39,892 nucleotides of DNA from Actinomycetes bacterium. GTDB lineage: Bacteria > Actinomycetota > CADDZG01 > JAHWKV01. Position 1 is the stretch's first letter; each line of letters opens with the position of its first letter. The notes beneath the pieces were generated by a model. The model was not told the DNA's origin, ran no database searches, and saw only the letters and a list, made by a program, of their open reading frames with translations. Below, piece by piece: positions 26,605-33,917 of the stretch. The translations under genes and the position numbers were made by a program. Location: NCBI GenBank assembly GCA_029263035.1, contig JAJCYF010000057.1:1-39892 (forward strand), in the 5' to 3' direction.

Positions 26605-26613
26605 TGTGGACAA
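26605..26613 (-). promoter_or_regulatory. DnaA box (TTGTCCACA), second copy
   Basis: Identical and co-oriented with the box at 26550-26558. Both lie within 160 bp upstream of the dnaB start, so DnaA could regulate dnaB or be titrated here. Confidence 0.65.
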
Positions 26614-26683
26614 CGCCCGTAGATTCCTGGGGATTGGTTTATCCCAAATCCGCCGAATTCCGGTGGACATCCTCCATAATGAC

Positions 26684-26697
26684 CGAACATACGTTCG
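26684..26697. promoter_or_regulatory. SOS (LexA) box upstream of dnaB
   Basis: CGAACATACGTTCG is a perfect match to the Gram-positive/actinobacterial LexA core CGAAC-N4-GTTCG. The palindrome extends to 18 bp (ACCGAAC-N4-GTTCGGT, 26682-26699). It ends 10 bp before the dnaB ATG, a position suited to repression. Confidence 0.75.
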
Positions 26698-26707
26698 GTA
26701 GGAATTA

Positions 26708-28087
26708 ATGGCGATACGGCTAAGCGGTCAAACCAGCAGGACCGGGGCGGGCCCTGAGTTTCCCGGCCACGTGCCTCCGTACAACCTGGAGGCCGAGGAG
26801 TCGGTGCTGGGCGCATGCCTGATCTCACGGGAAGCCGTCGCAAGCGTGCTGGAGATCGTCAAGGCGGACGACTTCTACAAGCCTGCGCATGTCGAGATCT
26901 TCAACGCCATGCTGGAGCTGTACGGCCGGGGCGACCCCATCGACTTCGTTACCCTCACCGAGCTGCTGCGTCGCAGGGAGTCGCTGGAGTCGGTCGGGGG
27001 CAAGTCGTACGTCTACACCCTGGTCGAAACCGTGCCCACCGCCAGTTCCGCCGCGTTCTACGCCCGGATCGTTGAGGAGAATGCGCTTTTGCGCCGGCTC
27101 ATCACCGCCGCCCACGAGATCTCCGAGCTCGGCTACTCGGTCCCCGAGGACGTTGAGAAAGCCATCGACTCGGCGGAGGCGATGATCTTCCAGGTCTCGC
27201 AGAGAAGGGATGTCCAGGACTTCCAGCCGCTCAAGGACCTGCTGACCGAGGGCATGCAGATCGTCGAGAAGCTCTACGAGCAGGGCACGTCGATCACCGG
27301 TCTTCCCACCGGCTTCACCGAGCTGGACAACATCACCGCAGGGTTTCAGCCCTCCAACCTGATCGTCATTGCCGCCCGCCCGGCGATGGGCAAGTCGGCC
27401 CTGGCGGTTTCCATGGCCCAGCACGTAGCGGTGGAGCAGAACACGCCGGTAGTCATATTCAGCCTGGAGATGAGCAAGATGGAGCTCACCCAGCGCCTGA
27501 TGTGCGCCGAGGCCCGGGTCGACTCCAACCGCCTGCGCAGGGGCCAGCTGCAGGACTCCGACTGGCCGAAGCTGTCGCATGCACTCGGCCGGCTGGCGGA
27601 GGCGCCCATCTTTATCGACGACACCGCCAGCGTGTCGATCATGGAGATGCGGGCAAAGTGCCGGCGCCTGAAGGCCAAGCACGGCCTCGGCCTGGTGATC
27701 GTGGACTACCTGCAGCTCATGCAGCCCACCACGCGGAGCCGGGGCGACAACCGGGTGCAGGAGATCGGGGACATCTCCCGGTCGCTCAAGATCCTGGCCC
27801 GCGAGCTCGAGCTGCCGGTGATCGCGGTTTCCCAGCTTTCCCGAAACGTCGAGCACCGGACGGACAAACGGCCGATGCTGGCCGACCTCAGGGACTCGGG
27901 AAGCATCGAGCAGGACGCCGACATCGTGATGTTCATTTACCGGGACGAGGTCTACAACCCCGACTCACCACAGAAGGGCATTGCCGAGGTCATCGTGGCC
28001 AAACACCGAAGCGGCCCGATCGGCAAGATAGACCTGGCGTTCCTGGCGCACTACACCAAGTTCGCGAACCTGGCGCGGAGTCTGTAA
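26708..28087 (+). CDS. dnaB: Replicative DNA helicase DnaB
   Basis: A 459-aa hexameric helicase. The N-terminal DnaG-interacting domain (about 20-125, PPYNLEAEESVLGACL) is joined to a RecA-like motor with Walker A ARPAMGKSA (223-231), Walker B LVIVDYLQLM, and downstream motifs including the QLSRNVEHRTDKRPMLADLRDSG segment. No intein interrupts the motor, unlike in some mycobacteria. A weak GGA precedes the ATG. An SOS box and two DnaA boxes lie immediately upstream, suggesting DnaA- and damage-linked control. The gene is 34 bp before an ankyrin-repeat gene. Confidence 0.97.
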   Translation: MAIRLSGQTSRTGAGPEFPGHVPPYNLEAEESVLGACLISREAVASVLEIVKADDFYKPAHVEIFNAMLELYGRGDPIDFVTLTELLRRRESLESVGGKSYVYTLVETVPTASSAAFYARIVEENALLRRLITAAHEISELGYSVPEDVEKAIDSAEAMIFQVSQRRDVQDFQPLKDLLTEGMQIVEKLYEQGTSITGLPTGFTELDNITAGFQPSNLIVIAARPAMGKSALAVSMAQHVAVEQNTPVVIFSLEMSKMELTQRLMCAEARVDSNRLRRGQLQDSDWPKLSHALGRLAEAPIFIDDTASVSIMEMRAKCRRLKAKHGLGLVIVDYLQLMQPTTRSRGDNRVQEIGDISRSLKILARELELPVIAVSQLSRNVEHRTDKRPMLADLRDSGSIEQDADIVMFIYRDEVYNPDSPQKGIAEVIVAKHRSGPIGKIDLAFLAHYTKFANLARSL

Positions 28088-28121
28088 GCGGAATGCCGGG
28101 AACTGGTCAAGGAGTTTTGCC

Positions 28122-28769
28122 ATGGGAGCGTTGATCCAAGCAATCATGCAGGGCGACGAGGCGACGGTGGCCGGGCTCGTGGAGTCGGATCGCCGGGTTG
28201 CCGAGGAAAGGGACGAGAACGGGGTCTCCGCCCTCATGCTGGCTCTTTACCGGGGTCAGACCGAAATCGCCGCAGTGGTCGCCGAGGCCAAGGGGTGGTT
28301 GGACGTTTTCGAAGCCGCCGCCATCGGTGACCCCGGGCGGTTGGAGATGGCCCTCAAGGAGAACCCCGAAGCCATCGGATCCTTCTCCGCCGACGGGTTC
28401 ACCGCCCTGCACTTCGCCGCCTTCTTCGGGCGCCGCCTTCCGGCGAACCTGCTCGTGCTGGCCGGCGCCGACGTCAACGCGGAGGCCCGCAACCCCAGCC
28501 GGGTCCGGCCGATTCACAGCGCGGTGGCCGGCCCCGACCCGATGATGGCGGAGATCCTGCTGGCCATGGGGGCCGACGTCAATGCCCAGCAGGAGGGGGG
28601 ATTTACCGCACTTCAGGCCGCGGCCAAGCAGGGCAACACCAAGCTGGTCGATCTGCTGCTGAGAGCCGATGCGGATCCCCGGATGGCCGCCGGTGACGGC
28701 CGCACCGCCGCCGATCTGGCCCGAACTGCCGGGCACGAGGCCCTGGCGGTCCGGCTGGAGGCTCGTTAG
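28122..28769 (+). CDS. Ankyrin-repeat protein
   Basis: A 215-aa protein made almost entirely of ankyrin repeats, about six. The clearest are NGVSALMLALYRGQTEIAAV, DGFTALHFAAFFGRRLPANLLVLAGADVNA, and GGFTALQAAAKQGNTKLVDLLLRADADP. There is no signal peptide or membrane segment, so it is a cytoplasmic protein-interaction module of unknown target. AAGGAG precedes the ATG by 8 nt and the gene follows dnaB by 34 bp, so they may be co-transcribed. Its TAG overlaps the stop codon of the convergent GH13 gene. Confidence 0.88.
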   Translation: MGALIQAIMQGDEATVAGLVESDRRVAEERDENGVSALMLALYRGQTEIAAVVAEAKGWLDVFEAAAIGDPGRLEMALKENPEAIGSFSADGFTALHFAAFFGRRLPANLLVLAGADVNAEARNPSRVRPIHSAVAGPDPMMAEILLAMGADVNAQQEGGFTALQAAAKQGNTKLVDLLLRADADPRMAAGDGRTAADLARTAGHEALAVRLEAR

Positions 28770-30442
28770 GGCAAAGGGGCGTCGGTCTTGCGGGTGAAGC
28801 CGGATATCCAGCGGTAGCCGTAGCCGGGAATCCTCACGTTCTTATCGGCGATCTCATCCCCGGGCCCGCTGGATGGGTCGGCCAGCTGCACCTGGAGGTA
28901 CTCGGCATCGGTGCCGGCGAGTTTGCATAGATTGAGGTTGCGGGACTTGTCCGACAGGTTGTGCACCACCAGCACCAGGTTGGTCTCCCAGACGAACCGG
29001 TGCGCCAGGACGTCGTCATAGCCGGTTTCCAGCACCTCGACCGGTCCGTAGCCCACCGCCGTGCTCTGCCTGCGGACCTGAACCAGCCGGCGCATCCAGT
29101 GCAGCAACGAGTCCGGGTCATGCTGCTGGAGCCGCACGTTTACCTGCTTGGGCCCGAAGGGCTCTCCGGCCACGGGGCGGACGAGCTTGAACGACTCTCC
29201 GTTGGAGAAACCGCCGGTCTCGGAGTCGGTCCACTGCATCGGCGTGCGGGCGGGGAGGCGGTCGTCCAGGGTCATGTTGTCGCCCATGCCAATCTCGTCG
29301 CCGTAGTAGAGCATCGGCATGCCCGGGGTTGAGAAGGTAAGGCTGTACAGCAGTTCCAGCCGCTTGCGGTCTCCTTCGAAGATAGGTGCCAGTCGCCGGC
29401 GAATCCCCCGGCCGTAGATGCGCATGTCCTCTTCGGGGGCGAAGGCTTCGAACACCTTTTGTTTCATCTTCTCGTCCAGGGTGTCGAGGTTCAGCTCGTC
29501 GTGAAGCCGGGCGAAGTTCACCCAGCCGCACAGCTCGGGGACTGCAGGCAACTCTGCGAAGTAGTCGTGAAGCGGCTTGGCGGACCCAGTGGCGACGCTG
29601 GCCATCAGGGCGCCGTTCTGCATGAAGTTGAACAGCAGGTGAAGCTCGTGTCCTTTCCCGAAGAACCGGGCTATCTCATGCGGCGGCAGGTTCGCCTCTC
29701 CAAGCAGCACCGCATCCCCCCGCCGGCGCTTCACGAACAGGCAGAATTCCTCGAGCCACTCATGGTGCGGCTCGTTCGGCTTGCCGCTGACCCCTACGGT
29801 TTCGATCATGAACGGGGCCGCATCGAACCGGAAGCCGGCAACCCCCAGCTGCAGCCAGAAGCGCATGATCTGCATGATCTCCTCGCGCACCGCCGGGTTG
29901 GCGAGATTGAGGTCGGGCTGGAAGTTGTGGAACCGGTGGAAGTAGTACTGGCCGGTAGTGGAGTCCTGGGTCCAGTTCCGGTCCTGCAGACCGGGGAAGA
30001 TGATGGCCTCGGCCTCCTCGACCGGCTCGTCCGACCAGACGTACCAGTCCCGGTACTTGGAGTCCTTCGCGGAGCGCGAATCGACGAACCACGGGTGCTC
30101 CTCCGAGGTGTGGTTGACGACCAGGTCGATGATCACCCTGATCCCCCGCTCGTCGGCGGCGTGGATGAAGGCCACGAAGTCGCCCAGCGTTCCGTAGCGC
30201 GGGTCGACGGCGTAGTAGTCGGCGACGTCATAGCCGTCGTCTTCGCCCGGGGTCGGAAAGAACGGCATCATCCAAAGGCAGGTGACCCCGAGCGACTGCA
30301 GGTGGTCCAGTCGCTCGATCAGCCCGCGAAAGTCCCCGACGCCGTCGGCGTTGCTGTCCATGTAGGTCTCGACATCCAGCTCGTAGAGCACGGCGTTCTT
30401 CCACCACAGGTCACCGCTCTCCAGCCGGATGCCGGTGCTCAC
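28766..30442 (-). CDS. GH13 alpha-amylase family protein, trehalose synthase-like
   Basis: A 558-aa GH13 enzyme. The barrel begins LWWKNAVLYELDVETYMDSNADGVGDFRGL, as in trehalose synthase (TreS). Catalytic candidates are the Asp of FRFDAAPFM, the Glu of LLGEANLP and the Asp of HDELNLD. VIIDLVVNHTSEEHPWF and PGMPMLYYGDEIGMGDN are further GH13 motifs. No appended maltokinase or signal peptide is present. It could interconvert maltose and trehalose or act on a related disaccharide; the sequence cannot decide this. Its ATG overlaps the upstream LLM gene stop (ATGA), so the two are coupled. Confidence 0.88.
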   Translation of the reverse strand: MSTGIRLESGDLWWKNAVLYELDVETYMDSNADGVGDFRGLIERLDHLQSLGVTCLWMMPFFPTPGEDDGYDVADYYAVDPRYGTLGDFVAFIHAADERGIRVIIDLVVNHTSEEHPWFVDSRSAKDSKYRDWYVWSDEPVEEAEAIIFPGLQDRNWTQDSTTGQYYFHRFHNFQPDLNLANPAVREEIMQIMRFWLQLGVAGFRFDAAPFMIETVGVSGKPNEPHHEWLEEFCLFVKRRRGDAVLLGEANLPPHEIARFFGKGHELHLLFNFMQNGALMASVATGSAKPLHDYFAELPAVPELCGWVNFARLHDELNLDTLDEKMKQKVFEAFAPEEDMRIYGRGIRRRLAPIFEGDRKRLELLYSLTFSTPGMPMLYYGDEIGMGDNMTLDDRLPARTPMQWTDSETGGFSNGESFKLVRPVAGEPFGPKQVNVRLQQHDPDSLLHWMRRLVQVRRQSTAVGYGPVEVLETGYDDVLAHRFVWETNLVLVVHNLSDKSRNLNLCKLAGTDAEYLQVQLADPSSGPGDEIADKNVRIPGYGYRWISGFTRKTDAPLP

Positions 30443-31407
30443 CGGGCGCCTCCGATCCGGGGCAGCACCTTGTCACCGAAAAAGTCGATGAACTCCTCCT
30501 GGTTCCCGGCGACCTGGTGGACGTTGATGGTGGAGAAGCCCAGTTCGGCGTAACGCTCCAGGTTGTCGGCGTGCCAGGCGGCGTCGGACGAGATGTCGAC
30601 CGTCTTGACGACGTCTTCGGCCCGGATGAATTTGGCCGCCATATCGAAGTGTTCGGCCAGCCGGATGTCCTGCGCCAGCGGGCCGGGCAGCATGTTGCCC
30701 CGCCAGCTTTCCAGCGCCATCTTCTCCGCCGACTCGGTGTCTTCCGCCCAGCAGACGTGGACCTGCAGGAGCAGCGGCTTGTCCCCGCCCTGGTCGGCGA
30801 AAGCCTCGGCGATCGCTCGCAACTGCGGTTCGGGTTGGTTGACGGTGATCAGCCCGTCGGCCCAGGTGCCGGCCCACCTTGCGGTCTCCACCGACAGGGC
30901 GGCGCAGTACAGGGGAGGGGGCTTGGCCGGCAGCGACCAGATCTTCGCCTCGTGGACGGTGACCAGGCCGTCGTGGGTAACCCGCTCGCCGGCAAGCAGG
31001 CGCCGGATGACCGATACACACTCCGCCAGCCGGTCGTTGCGAACCGCCTTGGGGGGCCAGGGCCGGCCGGTGATGTGCTCGTTCATCGCCTCGCCCGAGC
31101 CGAGGGCGACCGAGAACCGCCCGGGGAACATCTCCTCCAGGGTGGCAATCGCCTGGGCGATGATCGCCGGATGGTACCGATCCCCCGGGGCGTTCACCAG
31201 GGTGAAGGGAAGGTCGGTGGCGTGCATGGCGGCACCCAGCCAGGCGAGGGCAAACCCGGACTCTCCTTGTTCGGCTCCCCACGGTTCGATGTGGTCGGAG
31301 GACTGCACCGCCTGGAACCCCGCACCGGCCGCACGGCGGGCCAGGGCCAAAAGGCGGGAGGGGGCAAACTGTTCGTGGGACGCGTGGTAACCAATCTTGA
31401 CGGGCAT
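30439..31407 (-). CDS. LLM-class flavin/F420-dependent oxidoreductase (TIGR03885-like)
   Basis: A 322-aa luciferase-like (LLM) TIM-barrel oxidoreductase. It opens MPVKIGYHASHEQFAPSRLL and has QSSDHIEPWG, EEMFPGRFSVALGSGEAMNEHITG and WADGLITVNQ, matching the FMN/F420-binding family. The HASHEQFAPS start and coupling to a GH13 trehalose synthase-like gene recall the TIGR03885 group of probable FMN-dependent LLM proteins; that assignment is from memory. Substrate and cofactor are not determined by the sequence. It heads the two-gene operon on the minus strand. Confidence 0.8.
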   Translation of the reverse strand: MPVKIGYHASHEQFAPSRLLALARRAAGAGFQAVQSSDHIEPWGAEQGESGFALAWLGAAMHATDLPFTLVNAPGDRYHPAIIAQAIATLEEMFPGRFSVALGSGEAMNEHITGRPWPPKAVRNDRLAECVSVIRRLLAGERVTHDGLVTVHEAKIWSLPAKPPPLYCAALSVETARWAGTWADGLITVNQPEPQLRAIAEAFADQGGDKPLLLQVHVCWAEDTESAEKMALESWRGNMLPGPLAQDIRLAEHFDMAAKFIRAEDVVKTVDISSDAAWHADNLERYAELGFSTINVHQVAGNQEEFIDFFGDKVLPRIGGAR

Positions 31408-31568
31408 ACCGAACGGTTACCCGCTGCCGCCGCCACCCAACCCCCGCCCGAGGGAGACCGGTCTTAACAAACCGATGTCCGGCCGTTCACGGATGCGTTA
31501 CGGGCTCGTTCCCCGGTTGTCACAAGCCGCTTACCGATGCGTAACCGCGGCTGCCTAATCTCGTGAAC

Positions 31569-31748
31569 ATGGACAACCCGCAGGCGCCGCCTGGACGGGG
31601 GGTCCTCGGGGACAACGGGCATTCGCCCAAAAAGGAGGCCACATGCACTCGACCACGGATTCCATTTGCGACCGCCGGCCCCGCCGCCGGCGATGTTGGT
31701 GCCGCGTTGGTGGTTGATGCCCCACCGGGGCCTGAAAGGGGACTTTGA
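31569..31748 (+). CDS. Possible 59-aa upstream ORF before globin-like gene
   Basis: A TAATCT hexamer (31556-31561) is followed by 7 bp and an ATG at 31569, the leaderless spacing seen elsewhere in the window. The frame runs 59 codons and stops 2 bp before the downstream ATG at 31751. The peptide is Pro/Gly-rich with no domain. It overlaps the 24-aa ORF at 31643 in another frame, so at most one is likely to be functionally important. Confidence 0.3.
   Translation: MDNPQAPPGRGVLGDNGHSPKKEATCTRPRIPFATAGPAAGDVGAALVVDAPPGPERGL
31643..31717 (+). CDS. Possible 24-aa Arg/Cys-rich leader peptide
   Basis: AAAGGAGG (31631-31638), the strongest Shine-Dalgarno sequence in the neighbourhood, lies 4 nt before ATG 31643. 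The peptide is MHSTTDSICDRRPRRRRC followed by WCRVGG: seven arginines and three cysteines in 24 residues. It ends 33 bp before the globin-like gene. Short Arg/Cys-rich leader peptides control downstream genes by attenuation in actinobacteria, so a regulatory role is plausible but unproven. Confidence 0.4.
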   Translation: MHSTTDSICDRRPRRRRCWCRVGG

Positions 31749-31750
31749 GC

Positions 31751-32860
31751 ATGGCAATGCGACGAGAAGATGAAGAGTTCGAAGGCACCACGCTGAACCT
31801 GAGCCCGCTGCTTATGCCGGTGGGCTCGACCGTTACTGCCGACTTCCACCCGCTGGCCGACTTCGCCGGTTTCGGAGAGTACGAGGCCATGGCGGTCGCG
31901 GACACCGGTGAGGACATCGCCTACCTGGCGGACGGACTCGCCGGCGACATTGCCGGCTACCTGGCCGAACGGCCGGAGATTTCGGAGCTCATGCGGTCCG
32001 TGCCCGAACCGGTCGACGTCGCCAAGATCAAGGAGTGGCTGACGGTCACGAGCCAGGGACCACATGACGGTGCGATGTCGGCTTATCTGCGTGAGGCGTC
32101 GCATCTTCCCGGGGGCGGGGCGACCTTTCCCGGGCTGGCCATGGCCCTGCCGCCTCAGATGCTGATCGCATTGGTCGGCTGGGTGGAGGGAAAGATCCTC
32201 GAGGCCCTCGCCGAGGTGAGCGACGAGAGCACGCTGACCGCAGTCGGCGGCGCCTGGATGAATCTGATGATGCTGCAGCTGTGCATCTTCGTCGAGCCGT
32301 ACCTGGAGGAGCCGACGGGGCCGATGAACCACTCGGGCGCCGCCGAGTTTCACCCGTTCGCGGACTTTGCCGGGTTCGGAGTATCGGAGAGCCGGATCCT
32401 AAAGGAGACCGGTCCGCTGCTGGAGCCGGCCGCCGGCGGGGTGATTGCGCTGGCGTACAACTACCTGTTGACCAGGCCGGAGTCGGCGAAGTACTTCGAC
32501 GAGGACGCCCACCTGGCCCAGCGCAAGAAGACGCTCAAAGCCTGGTGGATCCGCAGCACCACCCAGCCGATGGACGGCAAGTTCCACGACTACATGTCGA
32601 AGGTGGCCGACGCCCACGTGCCGGGCGGCGGTACCCATCCGCACGTGGTGATCCCCGCCGACCTGACCATCGCCCTCATGGGCTGGGTGCAGATGCGGGT
32701 GATGACCGCCCTCAACACGATCAGCCTGGACCCCGGCGGCTCGTACGTCTTCGGAACCATGGGCGAGCCGGCCGACACCGCCAACGTGGGCCGGGCCTGG
32801 ATGCGCATGCTGACGCTGCAGCTTGGCATCCTGATGGAGCCCTACCTGTCGAAGAAGTAA
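31751..32860 (+). CDS. Tandem double protoglobin-like protein
   Basis: A 369-aa protein built from two homologous all-helical halves (about 30-188 and 198-369). Each opens with HP(L/F)ADFAGFG (33-42 and 201-210), and has a (R)PE segment, an H-(L/V)-PGGG motif with a candidate proximal haem histidine (His118 and His289), LIAL(V/M)GWV-type helix and AWM-x3-LQL-x4-EPYL at the end. The pattern YNYLLTRPESAKYF ... VADAHVPGGG ... GWVQMRVM resembles protoglobin/globin-coupled sensor domains. No signal peptide, kinase or cyclase domain is attached. Haem binding is inferred. AAAGGGG precedes the ATG by 9 nt and a strong terminator follows, so it is monocistronic apart from upstream ORFs. Confidence 0.7.
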   Translation: MAMRREDEEFEGTTLNLSPLLMPVGSTVTADFHPLADFAGFGEYEAMAVADTGEDIAYLADGLAGDIAGYLAERPEISELMRSVPEPVDVAKIKEWLTVTSQGPHDGAMSAYLREASHLPGGGATFPGLAMALPPQMLIALVGWVEGKILEALAEVSDESTLTAVGGAWMNLMMLQLCIFVEPYLEEPTGPMNHSGAAEFHPFADFAGFGVSESRILKETGPLLEPAAGGVIALAYNYLLTRPESAKYFDEDAHLAQRKKTLKAWWIRSTTQPMDGKFHDYMSKVADAHVPGGGTHPHVVIPADLTIALMGWVQMRVMTALNTISLDPGGSYVFGTMGEPADTANVGRAWMRMLTLQLGILMEPYLSKK

Positions 32861-32878
32861 CCGACCGCGCTCAATTGG

Positions 32879-32906
32879 GGGTCCGGGGAAACCCGGACCC
32901 TCTTTT
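32879..32906 (+). terminator. Intrinsic terminator after globin-like gene
   Basis: A perfect 9-bp stem, GGGTCCGGG/CCCGGACCC with a GAAA loop, is followed by TCTTTT. It lies 18 bp after the globin-like stop and 27 bp before the kinase start. Confidence 0.9.
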
Positions 32907-32932
32907 GGTGCGGGCCTGCAAGAATTCTCTGC

Positions 32933-33484
32933 ATGAAGCCCTGGCTGGTAGTCGTGTGCGGACCTTCCGGGGGCGGTAAGTCCTCGATCGCCGGGCGCCT
33001 GTCGGAACGCCTGAACATTCCGTTGATCGGCAAGGACGAGTTGAAAGAGGTGCTGTTCGACAGCCTGGGATGGGGGGACCGGGAGCAGAGCCGGAAGTTG
33101 AGCGATGCCGCCTACGAGCTGATGTTCCACCTCGCCGAAAGGCACCTGGCAACGGGCAGTTCGTGCATCCTGGAGGCGAACTTCCGGCCCGAAATGGCCG
33201 AGAGGCTGGCCGCTCTGGCCGAGACCGGCCCGTTAAACGCGGTGACCGTCCGCTGCTCCGCCGATCCGCAGGTGCTGCGGGAACGCCTGAGGCTCAGGGC
33301 CGAGCAGGGGCTGCGCCACCCCGGCCACCTGGACGCTGAGTTGCTGGCGGAGGTCGAAGGTTTGATCGGCGAGGGGTCGGTGGAGCTCGGGGGACCGCTG
33401 CTGGAGGTGGACACGACCGAACCGTCGAGGGTCAACATCGAAGAAATCGCCAGACGGGTCAGGGATTTGACCGGTCGCACATAA
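32933..33484 (+). CDS. P-loop kinase-like ATPase (AAA_33/zeta-type)
   Basis: A 183-aa nucleoside-kinase-like P-loop protein. Walker A is GPSGGGKSS (residues 10-18). An IGKDELKEVLFDSLGW segment, an LEANFRPE motif (strand 3 region, acid followed by arginine) and the LRERLRLRAEQGLRHPGH lid region with several arginines are typical of AAA_33/zeta-toxin-like small-molecule kinases. The substrate is unknown and no antitoxin-like neighbour is present. Start ATG at 32933 has no obvious Shine-Dalgarno sequence. It is isolated between a terminator and a predicted minus-strand RNA whose terminator T-run abuts its stop codon. Confidence 0.78.
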   Translation: MKPWLVVVCGPSGGGKSSIAGRLSERLNIPLIGKDELKEVLFDSLGWGDREQSRKLSDAAYELMFHLAERHLATGSSCILEANFRPEMAERLAALAETGPLNAVTVRCSADPQVLRERLRLRAEQGLRHPGHLDAELLAEVEGLIGEGSVELGGPLLEVDTTEPSRVNIEEIARRVRDLTGRT

Positions 33485-33778
33485 AAAAGGGACCTTGAAC
33501 CGGGCCAAAGCTACAGCGGTCCGCGGGAGGCGGGGGCGATTATGACCTCACTCCGACCCGGTTCAAGATCCGGTACTTGTTGCCCCATCTATATCGGCAG
33601 GAAGCCGCCGGCGATAAGCACTATTCGTGAATATCATCACTGAGAGTGGTAGGAAAGGTGGCTCAAGCGGCGAGCGAGCCTGGAGTAAACAGAGGCCGGA
33701 CCCGAGTGATCGCTGGGGGGCGGGGGTTGTAGTCCACACTCGGGTCCGGCCATCTGAATTTGTTGCTGCTCTACTTAT
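33483..33778 (-). ncRNA. Predicted minus-strand RNA with two C-rich-loop hairpins
   Basis: On the minus strand a TTGAAA-N17-TAAGTT promoter (33814-33786) is followed by about 296 nt with no credible ORF. Hairpin A pairs 33751-33737 with 33708-33694 (15 perfect bp) around a 28-nt loop containing CCCCCGCCCCCC. Hairpin B pairs 33571-33557 with 33504-33490 (15 bp, one G-U) around a 52-nt loop with CGCCCCCGCCTCCC and ends in C then T6 (33488-33483), an intrinsic terminator. The 34-nt leaders of the two hairpins are alike (CTGCCGATA, GCAACAA), so the RNA is internally duplicated. C-rich loops recall the actinobacterial 6C RNA, though this one is longer. Confidence 0.55.
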
Positions 33779-33785
33779 CGGCAGA

Positions 33786-33814
33786 AACTTAACATCGTTA
33801 ACCTGTCATTTCAA
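33786..33814 (-). promoter_or_regulatory. Promoter for the predicted minus-strand RNA
   Basis: Minus-strand TTGAAA (33814-33809), a 17-bp spacer and TAAGTT (33791-33786). The predicted start is near 33778, just before the first C-rich-loop hairpin. Confidence 0.5.
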
Positions 33815-33917
33815 AATTGTTCGGTAACCCGGGGAACTTGGGTGCGGGGTTCGTCCGTCAAATGGCCATTCAATCCATGAGCCTAGAACTATGAGCCCTA
33901 GACCAAGGAGCCGGGAA

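Larger units (their letters stand above)
26329..26707. other. rplI-dnaB intergenic region with DnaA boxes and structured sequence
   Basis: 379 bp without a gene. It holds a perfect CTTCCCG/CGGGAAG hairpin (26470-26486), a CAACATGTTG palindrome near 26514-26523, a second ACATGTTG at 26544-26551, two DnaA boxes and an SOS box (listed separately). No oriC-like AT-rich unwinding region is visible. Confidence 0.6.

Noticed and set aside
26500-26707. Chromosomal oriC
   Set aside because: Only two DnaA boxes and no AT-rich unwinding element or dnaA/dnaN neighbours; a regulatory role at dnaB is more likely.
26708-28087. Intein in dnaB
   Set aside because: The motor domain reads continuously through Walker A and B; length 459 aa is that of an intein-free DnaB.
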